DNA of 34,599 nt from Lachnospiraceae bacterium UBA5899 (lineage in GTDB: Bacteria; Bacillota; Clostridia; Lachnospirales; Lachnospiraceae), in NCBI GenBank assembly GCA_002432425.1, contig DJEL01000031.1, positions 1-34,599 on the forward strand, read 5' to 3'. This document shows, piece by piece, positions 6,423 through 15,142 of the stretch (positions within the stretch are counted from its first letter, which is position 1; each line of letters starts with the position of its first letter). The position numbers and the translations under genes are program-made. Below the pieces are notes generated by a model. That model had not been told where the DNA came from. It made no database searches and saw nothing but the letters and a program-made list of their open reading frames with translations.

Positions 6423-7967
6423 TCAGTCCTTCTTCTTCTCAATCTGGGGCGCCGGTTCCACACGGATTTCGTTTAAGTTGCTGCGGATTTCAATCAGGGG
6501 ACCGCCCGTTCCTTCAATGTAGGCGCGGGTAATCGTTACCTTGCCGATGTTGTCGTCCTTGGGCACCTCGTACATAATATCCAGCATAAATTCTTCAATG
6601 ATGGAACGAAGCGCTCTGGCGCCGGTGTCCTTCTTCATCGCCTTTTCGGCAATGGCTTCGAGGGCATCGTCGGCAAACTCTAACTTCACTTCATCCAGTT
6701 CCAGAAGCTTCTGGTACTGCTTCAAAATCGCATTCTTCGGCTCGGTTAAAATCTTGACGAGCATATCCTTGGTCAGACCCTGCAGGGTAAAAATAATAGG
6801 CAGACGGCCGATAAATTCGGGAATCATGCCGAACTTGCGGATATCCTCCACCGTAACCTTGGAAAGGAGATTTTCTTCCTTGTCAAAGGCATCCTTTAAC
6901 TGCGCATTGAAGCCCATGCTGCTCTGCTTTGTCAGTCTTTCCTTGATAATCTCTTCCAAATCCGGGAATGCACCGCCGCAGATAAATAAAATATTGCGGG
7001 TGTTGATGGTAGTCAGCGGCACCATGGCATTTTTGCTGTTGGCGCCCACCGGCACTTCCACGTCCGCACCTTCCAGCAGCTTTAACATACCCTGCTGTAC
7101 GGATTCGCCGCTTACATCACGGCTGTTGGTATTTTTCTTCTTGGCAATCTTGTCGATTTCATCGATAAAGACAATGCCCTTTTCGGCTCTTTCCGTGTCG
7201 TTGCCTGCTGCCGCCAAAAGTTTGGAAATGACGCTTTCGATATCGTCGCCGATATAGCCGGCTTCCGTAAGGGAAGTGGCATCGGCAATGGCAAGGGGTA
7301 CATCTAAAAGCTTTGCCAGGGTCTTTACCAGATAGGTCTTGCCGCATCCGGTAGGCCCTATCATGAGCATATTGGATTTTTCGATTTCAATATCGTCCAT
7401 GGTTCCGGTAGCCACACGCTTATAGTGGTTGTAAACGGCTACGGAAATCACTTTTTTCGCATAATCCTGTCCGATGACATACTCATCCAGACTCTGCTTA
7501 ATCTTGTGGGGCGGCGGGATATTCTTGATATCCAGCACGGGCGCGTCCTTCTTTTTCTTCTTTAATTTCTGCTTGTTGGGAATACCGCCCTGTCCCTGCA
7601 GGTCCGCTAAGTTGATAAAGCTGATGTTGGGAAAACCATTGGGAGTATTTTCCTCCGGGTTCATCATGCCCGGGTAGTTTAACATTCCCTGATAGTCAAA
7701 CTGGCTGATGGTGTCCATGGTCTTGTGCAGACAGTCGCTGCAGACGGTAATATTGTTGGGCAGATGGAACATTTTTCCGGCTCTGCTTTCCGGGCGGCGG
7801 CAGACGAAGCAGACATCCTCGTACTGGTTGTCCTGCTTTTCCTCACTTCCTTTTGCGGCGGAAGTTTTATTTTCCTCTGTACGGCTTTCACCGGTGTGGG
7901 TTTCCCCTGCACCGGTGTTGTCGTTTTCCATATATATTTCTGTGTTTTCGCTATCGTGTTCTGACAT
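6423..7967 (-). CDS. clpX: ClpX-like AAA+ unfoldase with acidic N-terminal extension
   Basis: I start at ATG 7967 (514 residues): GGAG lies 6 nt upstream, while the in-frame ATG at 7979 has no ribosome binding site. An acidic, Thr/Glu-rich extension (1-50) precedes a C4 zinc finger (Cys53, 56, 76, 79), then a linker with a Lys run, then the AAA+ module: Walker A GPTGCGKT (204-211), pore loop GYIGDD (237-242), Walker B IVFIDE (265-270), and sensor-2 GARALR (449-454). The ClpP-docking loop reads MGF (351-353) where ClpX usually has IGF. ClpX unfolds substrates for ClpP. Typical ClpX is about 420 residues and encoded with clpP and tig; neither is here, so this is probably a second, paralogous ClpX. 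It sits between htrA and a subtilisin gene, suggesting a protein-quality-control group. Confidence 0.88.
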   Translation of the reverse strand: MSEHDSENTEIYMENDNTGAGETHTGESRTEENKTSAAKGSEEKQDNQYEDVCFVCRRPESRAGKMFHLPNNITVCSDCLHKTMDTISQFDYQGMLNYPGMMNPEENTPNGFPNISFINLADLQGQGGIPNKQKLKKKKKDAPVLDIKNIPPPHKIKQSLDEYVIGQDYAKKVISVAVYNHYKRVATGTMDDIEIEKSNMLMIGPTGCGKTYLVKTLAKLLDVPLAIADATSLTEAGYIGDDIESVISKLLAAAGNDTERAEKGIVFIDEIDKIAKKKNTNSRDVSGESVQQGMLKLLEGADVEVPVGANSKNAMVPLTTINTRNILFICGGAFPDLEEIIKERLTKQSSMGFNAQLKDAFDKEENLLSKVTVEDIRKFGMIPEFIGRLPIIFTLQGLTKDMLVKILTEPKNAILKQYQKLLELDEVKLEFADDALEAIAEKAMKKDTGARALRSIIEEFMLDIMYEVPKDDNIGKVTITRAYIEGTGGPLIEIRSNLNEIRVEPAPQIEKKKD

Positions 7968-7990
7968 AGAAATCTCCATTCGTTATAGGA

Positions 7991-9346
7991 TTAGTTCTGC
8001 GGTCTTGCCCCCAGAGTAACCGTAACGGTACGTTCTACATACTCACCGTTGATGCTTCTCATAACGAGCACATCAATGGTTTCTCCTGCTGAATAATACT
8101 TCAGCTGTTCTCTGAGTTCATCCGCTGTACTGACTTTCTTGTTGTCCAGCTTCTGAATAATATCGCCTCTTAACAGTCCGGCTTCGGCTGCGGGAGTACC
8201 GTCCTCAACCTGGGAAACATAGACACCTTCCGGCATACCGTAGAGCTCTGCGGCATCGGAGGTAACGGACTGCGGGATAATGCCTAAGTAACCCACCTGG
8301 CTGTCATCCACTTTTTCTCTGGTTTCATAGGTCATCAAGTCGCTTAAAATAGGCTCTGCTGCGGAAATAGGAATGGCATAACCGATACCTTCTACTACCG
8401 TACCGCCAATCTTGTTGGAGTTGATACCGATAACCTCACCGTTCATATTTATCAGTGCGCCGCCGGAGTTGCCGGGGTTAATGGCTGCATCTGTCTGGAT
8501 AAAGGTACCCTTGGAACCGTCATCCATTTCCACTTCTCTGTTTAAGGCGCTGACATAACCGCCGGTTACGGAAAGTCCGTAGCCCAACGCATTGCCGATG
8601 GCGATGACGGACTGACCTAATTTCAGGCTGTCGGAGTCACCTAATTTTGCAATTTTAACGGAGTCCAGTGTGCTCTGCTCCATGTCGGCAAGCTTTACGG
8701 CAATAACGGCTAAGTCCATATCGGGATCGCTGCCCTTTACGACTGCATTCACATCGGCGTCATCGATAAAATGCACGGTCAGTTCCTTGGCATCCTCAAT
8801 TACATGATAGTTGGTGGCGATTAAAAGCTCGGTATCATTTTCTCCTACGATGATACCGGAACCGCTTGCCGTACCGTCCTGCTCAATAGGCTGACCGAAA
8901 TAAGTAGCGGTCTGTGTATAGTTGTTGACAATGGATACCATGGCAGGCATTACTTTTTCTACCACATCCGTTGCATCCGCAGCCGTAACGCCGGTCGTGC
9001 TTGTGGTAAGCACCCCGCTGTCGCCGGAAGCCATGTTTTTGTTGAGCTGGTCATTGACCCATGCCTTCAGGTCATCGATGCTCTGGGTGTCATCCGTGGA
9101 TGCTACCGATACGTTTTTCTGGTTAAACATGCCGGTGCTCTGTCCTACGGCATAGAAACCGGCGGCGGCGCAGAGACCGAAGCAAAGCCCCATGCCTGCG
9201 CAGGCAAAGAATTTACGGAAGAACCGACCCGCTCCTCCTTTTTTCTTTTTCTTTCCCTGATTGTCAACAGGCGCTGCGGGCTGGGGTGCTGCTCCCGCAG
9301 GTGATGCCTGGTAATATACATAATTATTATTCTGATCCTCGTACAT
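7991..9346 (-). CDS. HtrA/DegP-type membrane-anchored serine protease with PDZ domain
   Basis: A 451-residue S1C protease. A 45-residue cytoplasmic N-terminus (Tyr/Asn/Gln and Pro/Ala-rich, then a KKKKK run) leads to one membrane helix (about 47-68). The trypsin-like domain shows His181 (TNYHVI), Asp211 (DMDLAV) and Ser294 (INPGNSGGAL). One PDZ domain covers about residues 350-440, including GVYVSQVEDGTPAAEAGLLRGDII. Such proteins degrade or refold misfolded exported proteins outside the membrane. I choose ATG 9346 because GAGAGG lies about 10 nt upstream; the ATG at 9382 lacks a ribosome binding site. An 11-bp inverted repeat surrounds the ribosome binding site. The gene is followed 24 nt later by the ClpX-like gene, so co-transcription is likely. 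Confidence 0.92.
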   Translation of the reverse strand: MYEDQNNNYVYYQASPAGAAPQPAAPVDNQGKKKKKGGAGRFFRKFFACAGMGLCFGLCAAAGFYAVGQSTGMFNQKNVSVASTDDTQSIDDLKAWVNDQLNKNMASGDSGVLTTSTTGVTAADATDVVEKVMPAMVSIVNNYTQTATYFGQPIEQDGTASGSGIIVGENDTELLIATNYHVIEDAKELTVHFIDDADVNAVVKGSDPDMDLAVIAVKLADMEQSTLDSVKIAKLGDSDSLKLGQSVIAIGNALGYGLSVTGGYVSALNREVEMDDGSKGTFIQTDAAINPGNSGGALINMNGEVIGINSNKIGGTVVEGIGYAIPISAAEPILSDLMTYETREKVDDSQVGYLGIIPQSVTSDAAELYGMPEGVYVSQVEDGTPAAEAGLLRGDIIQKLDNKKVSTADELREQLKYYSAGETIDVLVMRSINGEYVERTVTVTLGARPQN

Positions 9347-9403
9347 AACACAATTACCTCTCTTTCTCTTACTGATAAGCATATCTTAAACAGTAATTGT
9401 GTT
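9347..9403 (-). repeat. Inverted repeat enclosing the htrA ribosome binding site
   Basis: AACACAATTAC (9347-9357) and GTAATTGTGTT (9393-9403) are perfect 11-bp arms separated by 35 nt. The proximal arm abuts the htrA start codon and the loop contains its GAGAGG ribosome binding site. It could form an mRNA stem that gates translation, or be a regulator site. It is AT-rich, so chance cannot be excluded. Confidence 0.5.
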
Positions 9404-9454
9404 TTATTTGTGACGAAACTATGATAAAAGTTTAAAAACCGGAAAATTTTTCAA

Positions 9455-11281
9455 TTATTCGACGGTAACGGACTTTGCTAAGTTTCTCGGCTTATCCACA
9501 TCGCAGCCCTTGCCTACCGCTACATAATAGCCAAATAACTGTAAGGGAATAATGGCGAGGGAGTTTGCAAAGTACGGATGGGTTTCCGGAATATAAATAA
9601 TGTAGTCCGCCGCTTTTTCCATAGCCGTGTTGTCCTCTGTGGTAATCGCCATAACAAAGGCGCCTCTTGCCTTTACCTCTACAATGTTGCTGATGGTCTT
9701 CTGGTAAAGGGCGGGCTGGGTAGCCACTGCCACAACAAGGGTTCCGTCCTCAATTAAGGAAATGGTGCCGTGCTTTAATTCGCCTGCCGCATAGGCTTCG
9801 GAATGCACATAGGAAATTTCCTTTAATTTTAAGGAACCTTCAAGGGAAATCGCATAGTCAATACCGCGTCCGATAAAGAATATGTCCTTTGCTCCCACAT
9901 AACGGTTTGCAAAACGCTGGATTTTTTCCTTCTGTCCTAACAAAAGTTCAATCTGGTAAGGCAGTTTCTTAATGTCCTCAAGCAGGCTGGCAAACTGTGC
10001 ATCCGCAATTGTGCCTCTGACTCTGCCGAGCTTCATGGTAAGCAGATAGAGCGCTGCAAGCTGTGCGCTGTATGCCTTGGTGGTTGCCACGGCAATTTCG
10101 GGACCTGCCCAGGTATACATAACACTGTCCGCCTCTCTTGCAATGGAACTTCCCACCACATTGACAATGCCAAGTACCTTAAAACCTCTTGCCTTGGCTT
10201 CCCGTAACGCCGCCAGGGTATCTGCTGTTTCTCCGGACTGGCTGATAACTACGACCATGGTGCCTTCTTCCAGAATCGGGTTGCGGTAACGGAACTCGGA
10301 TGCCACATCCACTTCCACGGGAATGCGCACCAGACCTTCTATGATGTACTTGGCTGTTACGCCGGTATGATAAGCGGAACCGCAGGCAACAATGTAAATC
10401 TTTTTCACGGCCTTGATTTCTTCATCCGTCATATTCAGCTCATCAATCACAATATCTCCGTTTTTGATACGGGGAGAAATGGTATCGGTAATGGTCTTGG
10501 GCTGTTCGTAAATTTCCTTCAGCATGAAATGCTCGTAACCGCCCTTTTCCGCTGCATTAGCATCCCAGTCAATGGTAACGGGCTTCTTGGTAATCTCTTC
10601 TTCGTCCACGGTGTAGAAATGCAGTTCGTCCTTGGTAAGCTTTACCACTTCCTGATTTTCCACATAATATACCGTGCGGGTATACTTTAAGATAGCCGGT
10701 ACATCGGATGCGATAAAGCTGCCGTCCGTACTCTTTCCCACAATCAGGGGGCTGTCTTTTCTGACCGCATAGATTTCTTCCGGGAAATCCGCAAACATGA
10801 TGCCCAGTGCATAGGAACCTTCCACTCTGTGAAGCACCTTGGTAATGGCCTCTAAGGGGTTGCCCTTGTAGTAGTAATCTAAAAGCTGTGCCAGGACTTC
10901 GGTATCGGTTTCGGATACGAATTCATAACCCTTGCTCTGAAGCTTTTTACGCAGGGGAATGTAGTTTTCGATAATGCCGTTGTGTACCACGGCAATCGTC
11001 CTGTCCTTGTTGTAATGAGGGTGTGCGTTCACATCGCTGGGTGCGCCGTGAGTTGCCCATCTGGTATGGCCGATTCCCGCATATCCCGGCATGTTTTCAC
11101 CGCCGTGGGTCAGGTTTTCCAGTACTTTCAGACGTCCGACTGCCTTCTGCACGTTGATTTTTTTTCCGTCAGATACCGCAAGACCCGCGGAATCATAACC
11201 TCTGTATTCCAGTTTGGCAAGTCCGTCCAGTATAATGGGAGCCGCCTGTTTATTTCCAATATATCCTACAATACCACACAT
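9455..11281 (-). CDS. glmS: Glutamine-fructose-6-phosphate aminotransferase (isomerising)
   Basis: A full-length GlmS of 608 residues. It converts fructose-6-phosphate and glutamine to glucosamine-6-phosphate, the first step to UDP-GlcNAc for peptidoglycan and wall polymers. The N-terminus MCGIVGYIG puts the nucleophilic Cys at position 2 after Met removal, and the class II glutaminase domain covers about 1-220 (GHTRWATHG, HNGIIENY). Two SIS sugar-isomerase domains follow (CGSAYHTG and SQSGETADT in the first, GRGIDYAISLEGSLKLKEISY in the second), ending in the typical DKPRNLAKSVTVE. The ribosome binding site is AAAGGAAC upstream of the ATG. I found no glmS ribozyme in the 102-nt gap upstream. 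It lies between the polysaccharide locus and the protease genes. Confidence 0.97.
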   Translation of the reverse strand: MCGIVGYIGNKQAAPIILDGLAKLEYRGYDSAGLAVSDGKKINVQKAVGRLKVLENLTHGGENMPGYAGIGHTRWATHGAPSDVNAHPHYNKDRTIAVVHNGIIENYIPLRKKLQSKGYEFVSETDTEVLAQLLDYYYKGNPLEAITKVLHRVEGSYALGIMFADFPEEIYAVRKDSPLIVGKSTDGSFIASDVPAILKYTRTVYYVENQEVVKLTKDELHFYTVDEEEITKKPVTIDWDANAAEKGGYEHFMLKEIYEQPKTITDTISPRIKNGDIVIDELNMTDEEIKAVKKIYIVACGSAYHTGVTAKYIIEGLVRIPVEVDVASEFRYRNPILEEGTMVVVISQSGETADTLAALREAKARGFKVLGIVNVVGSSIAREADSVMYTWAGPEIAVATTKAYSAQLAALYLLTMKLGRVRGTIADAQFASLLEDIKKLPYQIELLLGQKEKIQRFANRYVGAKDIFFIGRGIDYAISLEGSLKLKEISYVHSEAYAAGELKHGTISLIEDGTLVVAVATQPALYQKTISNIVEVKARGAFVMAITTEDNTAMEKAADYIIYIPETHPYFANSLAIIPLQLFGYYVAVGKGCDVDKPRNLAKSVTVE

Positions 11282-11383
11282 ATTTTTCTACCCGTTCCTT
11301 TCTGTTACTTCCTATTAGTATATGCGTTATTCTTTTTTCTGATTTTCACAAATTTTACCACACAGCCCGGAAACTGTAAAGCA

Positions 11384-12358
11384 TTACTGCCAATATGCCT
11401 CGTTTGCCGTGCATTTCTTTACCGTCTTCGCCGGGAGCATTTTATAATGCATGCCCAGGAAATAGCCGGCATACCTACTTACGCATTGCAGATAAAAATA
11501 AGGAATAAGAAATACCTTTCCCGTGGTAAACAGATACGCCGTGGTTTCCTTTACCATTCTGCCGCCCTCTTTTTCGGAAGGCACCTTCTTAAATACCTCC
11601 GGATGCTCCGCCTGGGAAACGCCCAAATCGAAATTCCGGCGGAACTGCTGGCTTAAACTGTAATTATGGGAATGCAGCACTCTTGCTTCTGCCGTATAGG
11701 CAATTTTGTACCCTGCCTCCACTGCCTTCGCCGCAAAGAGCATGTCCTCGTTAAAAATAGCCTTTTCCGCAAAGCCGCCCAGTTTTTCATAGATTTCTCT
11801 CCGGTAGGCGGCACACACATCCGAGCAGAAATAGGTTTTAATGCCCAGTGTTTCCAAATCCTCTTTCCCTTTCAGGCGGGAGCCGTCCGGGTAATTAAAC
11901 TGTCTGGTAAACCGCTCTATGACGCGGCAGTTCTTTCTCGGAAGCTGTCTGGCGTAGGAAACCGCCACATCCTCTTTCAGGGGCGCAGTGATATTTTCTA
12001 TCAGCCTTCTGTCCGCCGGCAGGGCATCCTGCGTCATCATGACAAAAATGTCCGCATCGGATTTCTCCACCGCCATCCTGCGGATCATGCCGTGGTCGAA
12101 ATCTTCTTTTTTCACGGAATACAGCTCTATTTTTTTATACTTTTTCTGCAGGTGCAGAAGTATGGAAGTTTCTTCTTCCTCTGCGGAGGTTGCTCTTTCC
12201 CTGCTTTCTGCTTCCACTATGGAAGTTTCTTCTCCATTGTCAACCGTTTCCACCAGAATGATTTTGTGAATTTCCACCGTCTGGGCATACAGTCTGTTTA
12301 AGAGCGCCACCAAATCTTCTCCCGGCCGGTACACCGGAATAATTACATCAATATCCAT
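11384..12358 (-). CDS. GT2 glycosyltransferase, rhamnosyltransferase-like (RfbF type)
   Basis: A 324-residue GT-A fold glycosyltransferase. It opens with VIIPVYRPGEDL, and the donor/metal region is FVMMTQDALPAD, the QDA variant common in RfbF-type rhamnosyltransferases. EDFDHG and FNEDMLFAAK are further family-typical motifs, and the C-terminal part has aromatic, amphipathic segments that may touch the membrane. It is cytoplasmic and probably adds a sugar to the lipid-linked chain. Residues about 40-68 are an unusual Glu/Ser/Thr-rich insertion in which EETSI occurs twice, 19 residues apart. AGGTGAGGG precedes the ATG. The gene lies beyond the LCP-gene terminator, with no clear promoter of its own, so it may depend on read-through. 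Acceptor and donor are not determined by sequence. Confidence 0.85.
   Translation of the reverse strand: MDIDVIIPVYRPGEDLVALLNRLYAQTVEIHKIILVETVDNGEETSIVEAESRERATSAEEEETSILLHLQKKYKKIELYSVKKEDFDHGMIRRMAVEKSDADIFVMMTQDALPADRRLIENITAPLKEDVAVSYARQLPRKNCRVIERFTRQFNYPDGSRLKGKEDLETLGIKTYFCSDVCAAYRREIYEKLGGFAEKAIFNEDMLFAAKAVEAGYKIAYTAEARVLHSHNYSLSQQFRRNFDLGVSQAEHPEVFKKVPSEKEGGRMVKETTAYLFTTGKVFLIPYFYLQCVSRYAGYFLGMHYKMLPAKTVKKCTANEAYWQ
12161..12233 (-). repeat. 16-bp direct repeat inside the GT2 gene
   Basis: TATGGAAGTTTCTTCT (plus-strand reading) occurs at 12161-12176 and 12218-12233. The 57-bp period is 19 codons, in frame, and encodes the duplicated EETSI peptides of the acidic insertion, suggesting a slippage or tandem-duplication event. 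Confidence 0.6.
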
Positions 12359-12391
12359 TTAAGTACCCTCACCTTTCCCCGGTTATTTCTG

Positions 12392-12426
12392 AAAAAGGAG
12401 CCTGAGACATTTTCCCAAGCTCCTTT
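12392..12426 (-). terminator. Intrinsic terminator after the LCP gene
   Basis: On the minus strand AAAGGAGC (12426-12419), a 17-nt loop and GCTCCTTT (12401-12394) form a perfect 8-bp stem running into TTTTT, starting 4 nt past the LCP stop codon. This is the probable end of the main polysaccharide transcript. Confidence 0.75.
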
Positions 12427-12429
12427 GCT

Positions 12430-13596
12430 TTAATCAATGTTTATATATTGGGATACGAAATCATGAATAATCTTGGAATATTCCTGCACTTCCTCGGAAG
12501 GTTCATAGTCGGTATCATTGAACAGGAATTCATGGAGCCATGTTACGTTTTCCGTCAGGTTGATGGGATATACACAACTTCCCTTGGAACCAAGAACACC
12601 TGCACCTCTCATGGAAGCTTCGGGGAAACCGCCTTCATCCACGATATTGTACTGCGTAACTTCACCTAAAATTCCGACAATTTCATCCATGCTCAAGGAT
12701 GTGTATACATTGTTGGAAACATCGTTGGCAACCTTGGTAAGTGTTACCAAATCCATGGTTTTTACCTTGTCCACAATCGCCTGGATAACTTCACGCTGGG
12801 AAGCCGCTCTTGCGAAGTCGTTACCGGTCTTGTAACGGATACGGCAGTAAGCGGTTGCCTGCAGACCATTCAAAAGCTGGTAGCCGGTGGAAGTAACCGG
12901 TGTGTAATTTACACTCATTTCCTGCGCCATGGTTTCCTGATAGCTGTTGATATGGCGAAGTTCTTCATCATCCACATCAAGGTAAACACCGCCGATATCG
13001 TCAATTACCTGTGTCAGACCGTCAAAGCCGATGGTTACGAAATCCTTAATATCCAAATCCAGGTTCATATTCAACATCTTCATGGCCTGTTCCGCACCGC
13101 CGTAGCTGTAGGCGGAGTTGCATTTTCCGTATTTATCGTTGCTTAAATTTAAGTAGGTATCACGATATACACTGCAAAGCTTCACATCCTTGGTTTCCAG
13201 GTTAATGGAAGCAATGATGATACTGTCGCTCAAGGTACCCTTGGTCAGCGCCCCTTTTCGGGAATCTACGCCGAACAGAACAATGTTCCGGTACTCTTTC
13301 AGGTTTTCGTTTTCCTGTACCTGCTTGTTAATCTCTAAATCATCTTCTTTAATAGATACATTGAAAAGAGGACCGCCCTTTTCGCCATCCGTGCCGTTGC
13401 CTGTGTCCGACGGTTTTTCCATATACCAGAACAGTCCGAGAACTCCCAGTAAAATCACCACGACCAAAAGCTCCACGACCAGAAGCACTATCTTTCTTTT
13501 CTGTTTTGCTTTCTTTCTGGTTGCGGGCTTTCCCGCTGTTCTGCCGGAAGATTTTCTGGTATCGTACTCTTCCTGTCTTCTTTCACCTCTTGCCAT
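12430..13596 (-). CDS. LytR-CpsA-Psr (LCP) family wall-polymer ligase
   Basis: A 388-residue LCP protein. LCP enzymes transfer undecaprenyl-pyrophosphate-linked polymers to peptidoglycan on the outer face of the membrane. A basic cytoplasmic N-terminus (1-35) and one membrane helix (about 35-57) lead to the LCP domain (about 100-285). Visible conserved residues are Asp111 and Arg113 (FGVDSRKG), Asp124 (GTLSDSII) and Arg145-Asp146 (SVYRDTYL), plus the family ATAYCRIRYKTGNDFARAA stretch. Ribosome binding site AAAGGAG lies 8 nt before the ATG. It is 30 nt downstream of the WbaP-like gene, so the initiating and the anchoring enzymes are co-transcribed, and it is closed by a strong terminator. It most likely anchors the polysaccharide made by this locus. 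Confidence 0.93.
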   Translation of the reverse strand: MARGERRQEEYDTRKSSGRTAGKPATRKKAKQKRKIVLLVVELLVVVILLGVLGLFWYMEKPSDTGNGTDGEKGGPLFNVSIKEDDLEINKQVQENENLKEYRNIVLFGVDSRKGALTKGTLSDSIIIASINLETKDVKLCSVYRDTYLNLSNDKYGKCNSAYSYGGAEQAMKMLNMNLDLDIKDFVTIGFDGLTQVIDDIGGVYLDVDDEELRHINSYQETMAQEMSVNYTPVTSTGYQLLNGLQATAYCRIRYKTGNDFARAASQREVIQAIVDKVKTMDLVTLTKVANDVSNNVYTSLSMDEIVGILGEVTQYNIVDEGGFPEASMRGAGVLGSKGSCVYPINLTENVTWLHEFLFNDTDYEPSEEVQEYSKIIHDFVSQYINID

Positions 13597-13626
13597 TTCT
13601 AAATCTCCTTTTCCCTTATCCCTTCT

Positions 13627-15033
13627 CTAATAGGCATTTTTATTGATAAATCCTGTGAAAAACGTCATGAAAATAATTTTAATGTCAAACCACAGGGTCC
13701 AGTTTTCAATGTAATACAAATCGTATTCGATTCTCTTTCGTATGGAAGTATCGCCGCGGTAGCCGTGCACCTGCGCCCATCCGGTCAGTCCCGGCCGCAC
13801 CTGATGCTTTACCATGTAGCGGGGAATTTCTTCCTTGAATTTTTCCACAAATAAGGGTCTCTCCGGTCTGGGACCTACCAGGCTCATATCCCCTTTTAAG
13901 ATGTTGAACAACTGGGGCAGCTCGTCGATGCTGGTACGCCGCAGTATCTTGCCGACACCCGTTACTCTGGGGTCGTTCTTTACCGTCCAGGCTTTTTTCT
14001 CTTCGGAAGCCTTCTGCAGCTCCATGCTGCGGAATTTATACATATAAAAAGGCTTGTTGTGAAGTCCCACCCGCTCCTGCTTGAAAATAACGGGGCCCTT
14101 GCTGCTTGCCTTTACGGCGATTGCCGCAATCAGCATAATGGGCGAGGTCAGGATAATTCCCACGATGGAACCCACAATGTCCATGGCTCTCTTTACTATC
14201 ATGTTGCCGGTGTTGGAAAGCGGCACATAACGGATATTGATAACGGGCAGTCCCATTAAATCCTCAGTATAAGGCTTGCTGGGAATCAGGCTGTTGTAAT
14301 CCGGAATGAATTTGGTATGCACACCGAACTTTTCGCAGGTGTTTACGATTTCTTCCAGCCGGTTATAATCCTTTAAGGACAATGTAATGGCGATTTCATC
14401 CAGCTCGTTTGCCGGAAGCAGCTCTAATATATTGTCGATACGGCCGATGACCTTGATGCCCCGGTAAAGAGTACCTGCCGGAACAAAGTCGTCCAGGATG
14501 CCGCAGACCACATAGCCCCATTCGGGATTGCCTAAAATCCGGTCGATATATTCCTCTGCGGAACGGGAATAGCCCACCAGCAGAATATGCTTTAGGTTGT
14601 AGCCCTTTTTCCGGAAGGAACGCAGCGTCTTTCTGACCAAAACCCTCGAAGCCGAGGTCAGAAGGATGTTTAACACGTAAAACACACAAATCATTTTTCG
14701 GGAGTAATCCACCTGCTTCACTACATACAGCAAAGCAATGTATCCCACCAGACCAATGGTATTGGCACAAACGAGATTGTAGATTTCCCTGCTTATCCGG
14801 GACGTTCGCTGAGGCTCATACACATGGCAGAGGTAATACAGCAGAATATAACCCGGCACAATGAAAATAAGCGCCCGCAGGTAGTGTTCCATGGAGAGGA
14901 CACCCGCTTCCGGGCCAAAGTGGTTGAATACCTTAAAGTGCAGTACCCAGGCCAGCGCATATGAAATTATCACAATCAGGGCGTCCATAACAAGATGTAA
15001 CCTGTTAAAAACCTTCTGGTTATCTTTTATCAT
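13627..15033 (-). CDS. Polyprenyl-phosphate sugar-1-phosphate transferase (WbaP type)
   Basis: A 468-residue initiating transferase that loads the first sugar phosphate from a UDP-sugar onto undecaprenyl phosphate. Four membrane helices fill about residues 10-135, a nucleotide-binding-like central domain (HILLVGYSRSAEEYI) follows, then a membrane-embedded helix near 290-310 and the C-terminal sugar transferase domain (KFRSM, DELPQLFNILKGDMSLVGPRPE, GLTGWAQVHGYRGD). This is the PF02397 long-form architecture. I use ATG 15033; an upstream in-frame GTG at 15060 has no ribosome binding site. A promoter at 15115-15142 lies in the gap after the preceding GT2 gene, so this gene and the LCP gene may have their own transcript. 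Glucose or galactose as first sugar cannot be decided. Confidence 0.9.
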   Translation of the reverse strand: MIKDNQKVFNRLHLVMDALIVIISYALAWVLHFKVFNHFGPEAGVLSMEHYLRALIFIVPGYILLYYLCHVYEPQRTSRISREIYNLVCANTIGLVGYIALLYVVKQVDYSRKMICVFYVLNILLTSASRVLVRKTLRSFRKKGYNLKHILLVGYSRSAEEYIDRILGNPEWGYVVCGILDDFVPAGTLYRGIKVIGRIDNILELLPANELDEIAITLSLKDYNRLEEIVNTCEKFGVHTKFIPDYNSLIPSKPYTEDLMGLPVINIRYVPLSNTGNMIVKRAMDIVGSIVGIILTSPIMLIAAIAVKASSKGPVIFKQERVGLHNKPFYMYKFRSMELQKASEEKKAWTVKNDPRVTGVGKILRRTSIDELPQLFNILKGDMSLVGPRPERPLFVEKFKEEIPRYMVKHQVRPGLTGWAQVHGYRGDTSIRKRIEYDLYYIENWTLWFDIKIIFMTFFTGFINKNAY

Positions 15034-15114
15034 ATTTCTCACATGCCTTTCGCATCCCACAAAGGAAGCCTGTTGTCGGTAACTGGGTTAAGATTAAATT
15101 TCCTTTGTATCATA

Positions 15115-15142
15115 ATTGTATCATTCTTTTTTGCGTTTTCAG
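15115..15142 (-). promoter_or_regulatory. Candidate extended -10 promoter for the WbaP/LCP unit
   Basis: On the minus strand CTGAAA (15142-15137), a 16-nt spacer and TGA-TACAAT (-10 at 15120-15115, with TG extension) form a plausible promoter overlapping the stop codon of the upstream GT2 gene. ATGATACAA is repeated 11 bp further on. Confidence 0.45.

Noticed and set aside
6541..7257. Plus-strand open frame of 238 codons
   Set aside because: It lies wholly antisense to the ClpX-like gene and shows no domain; it is a shadow of the real gene.
11282..11383. Possible glmS ribozyme upstream of glmS
   Set aside because: The 102-nt gap lacks the conserved ribozyme core segments; nothing resembling it is seen.
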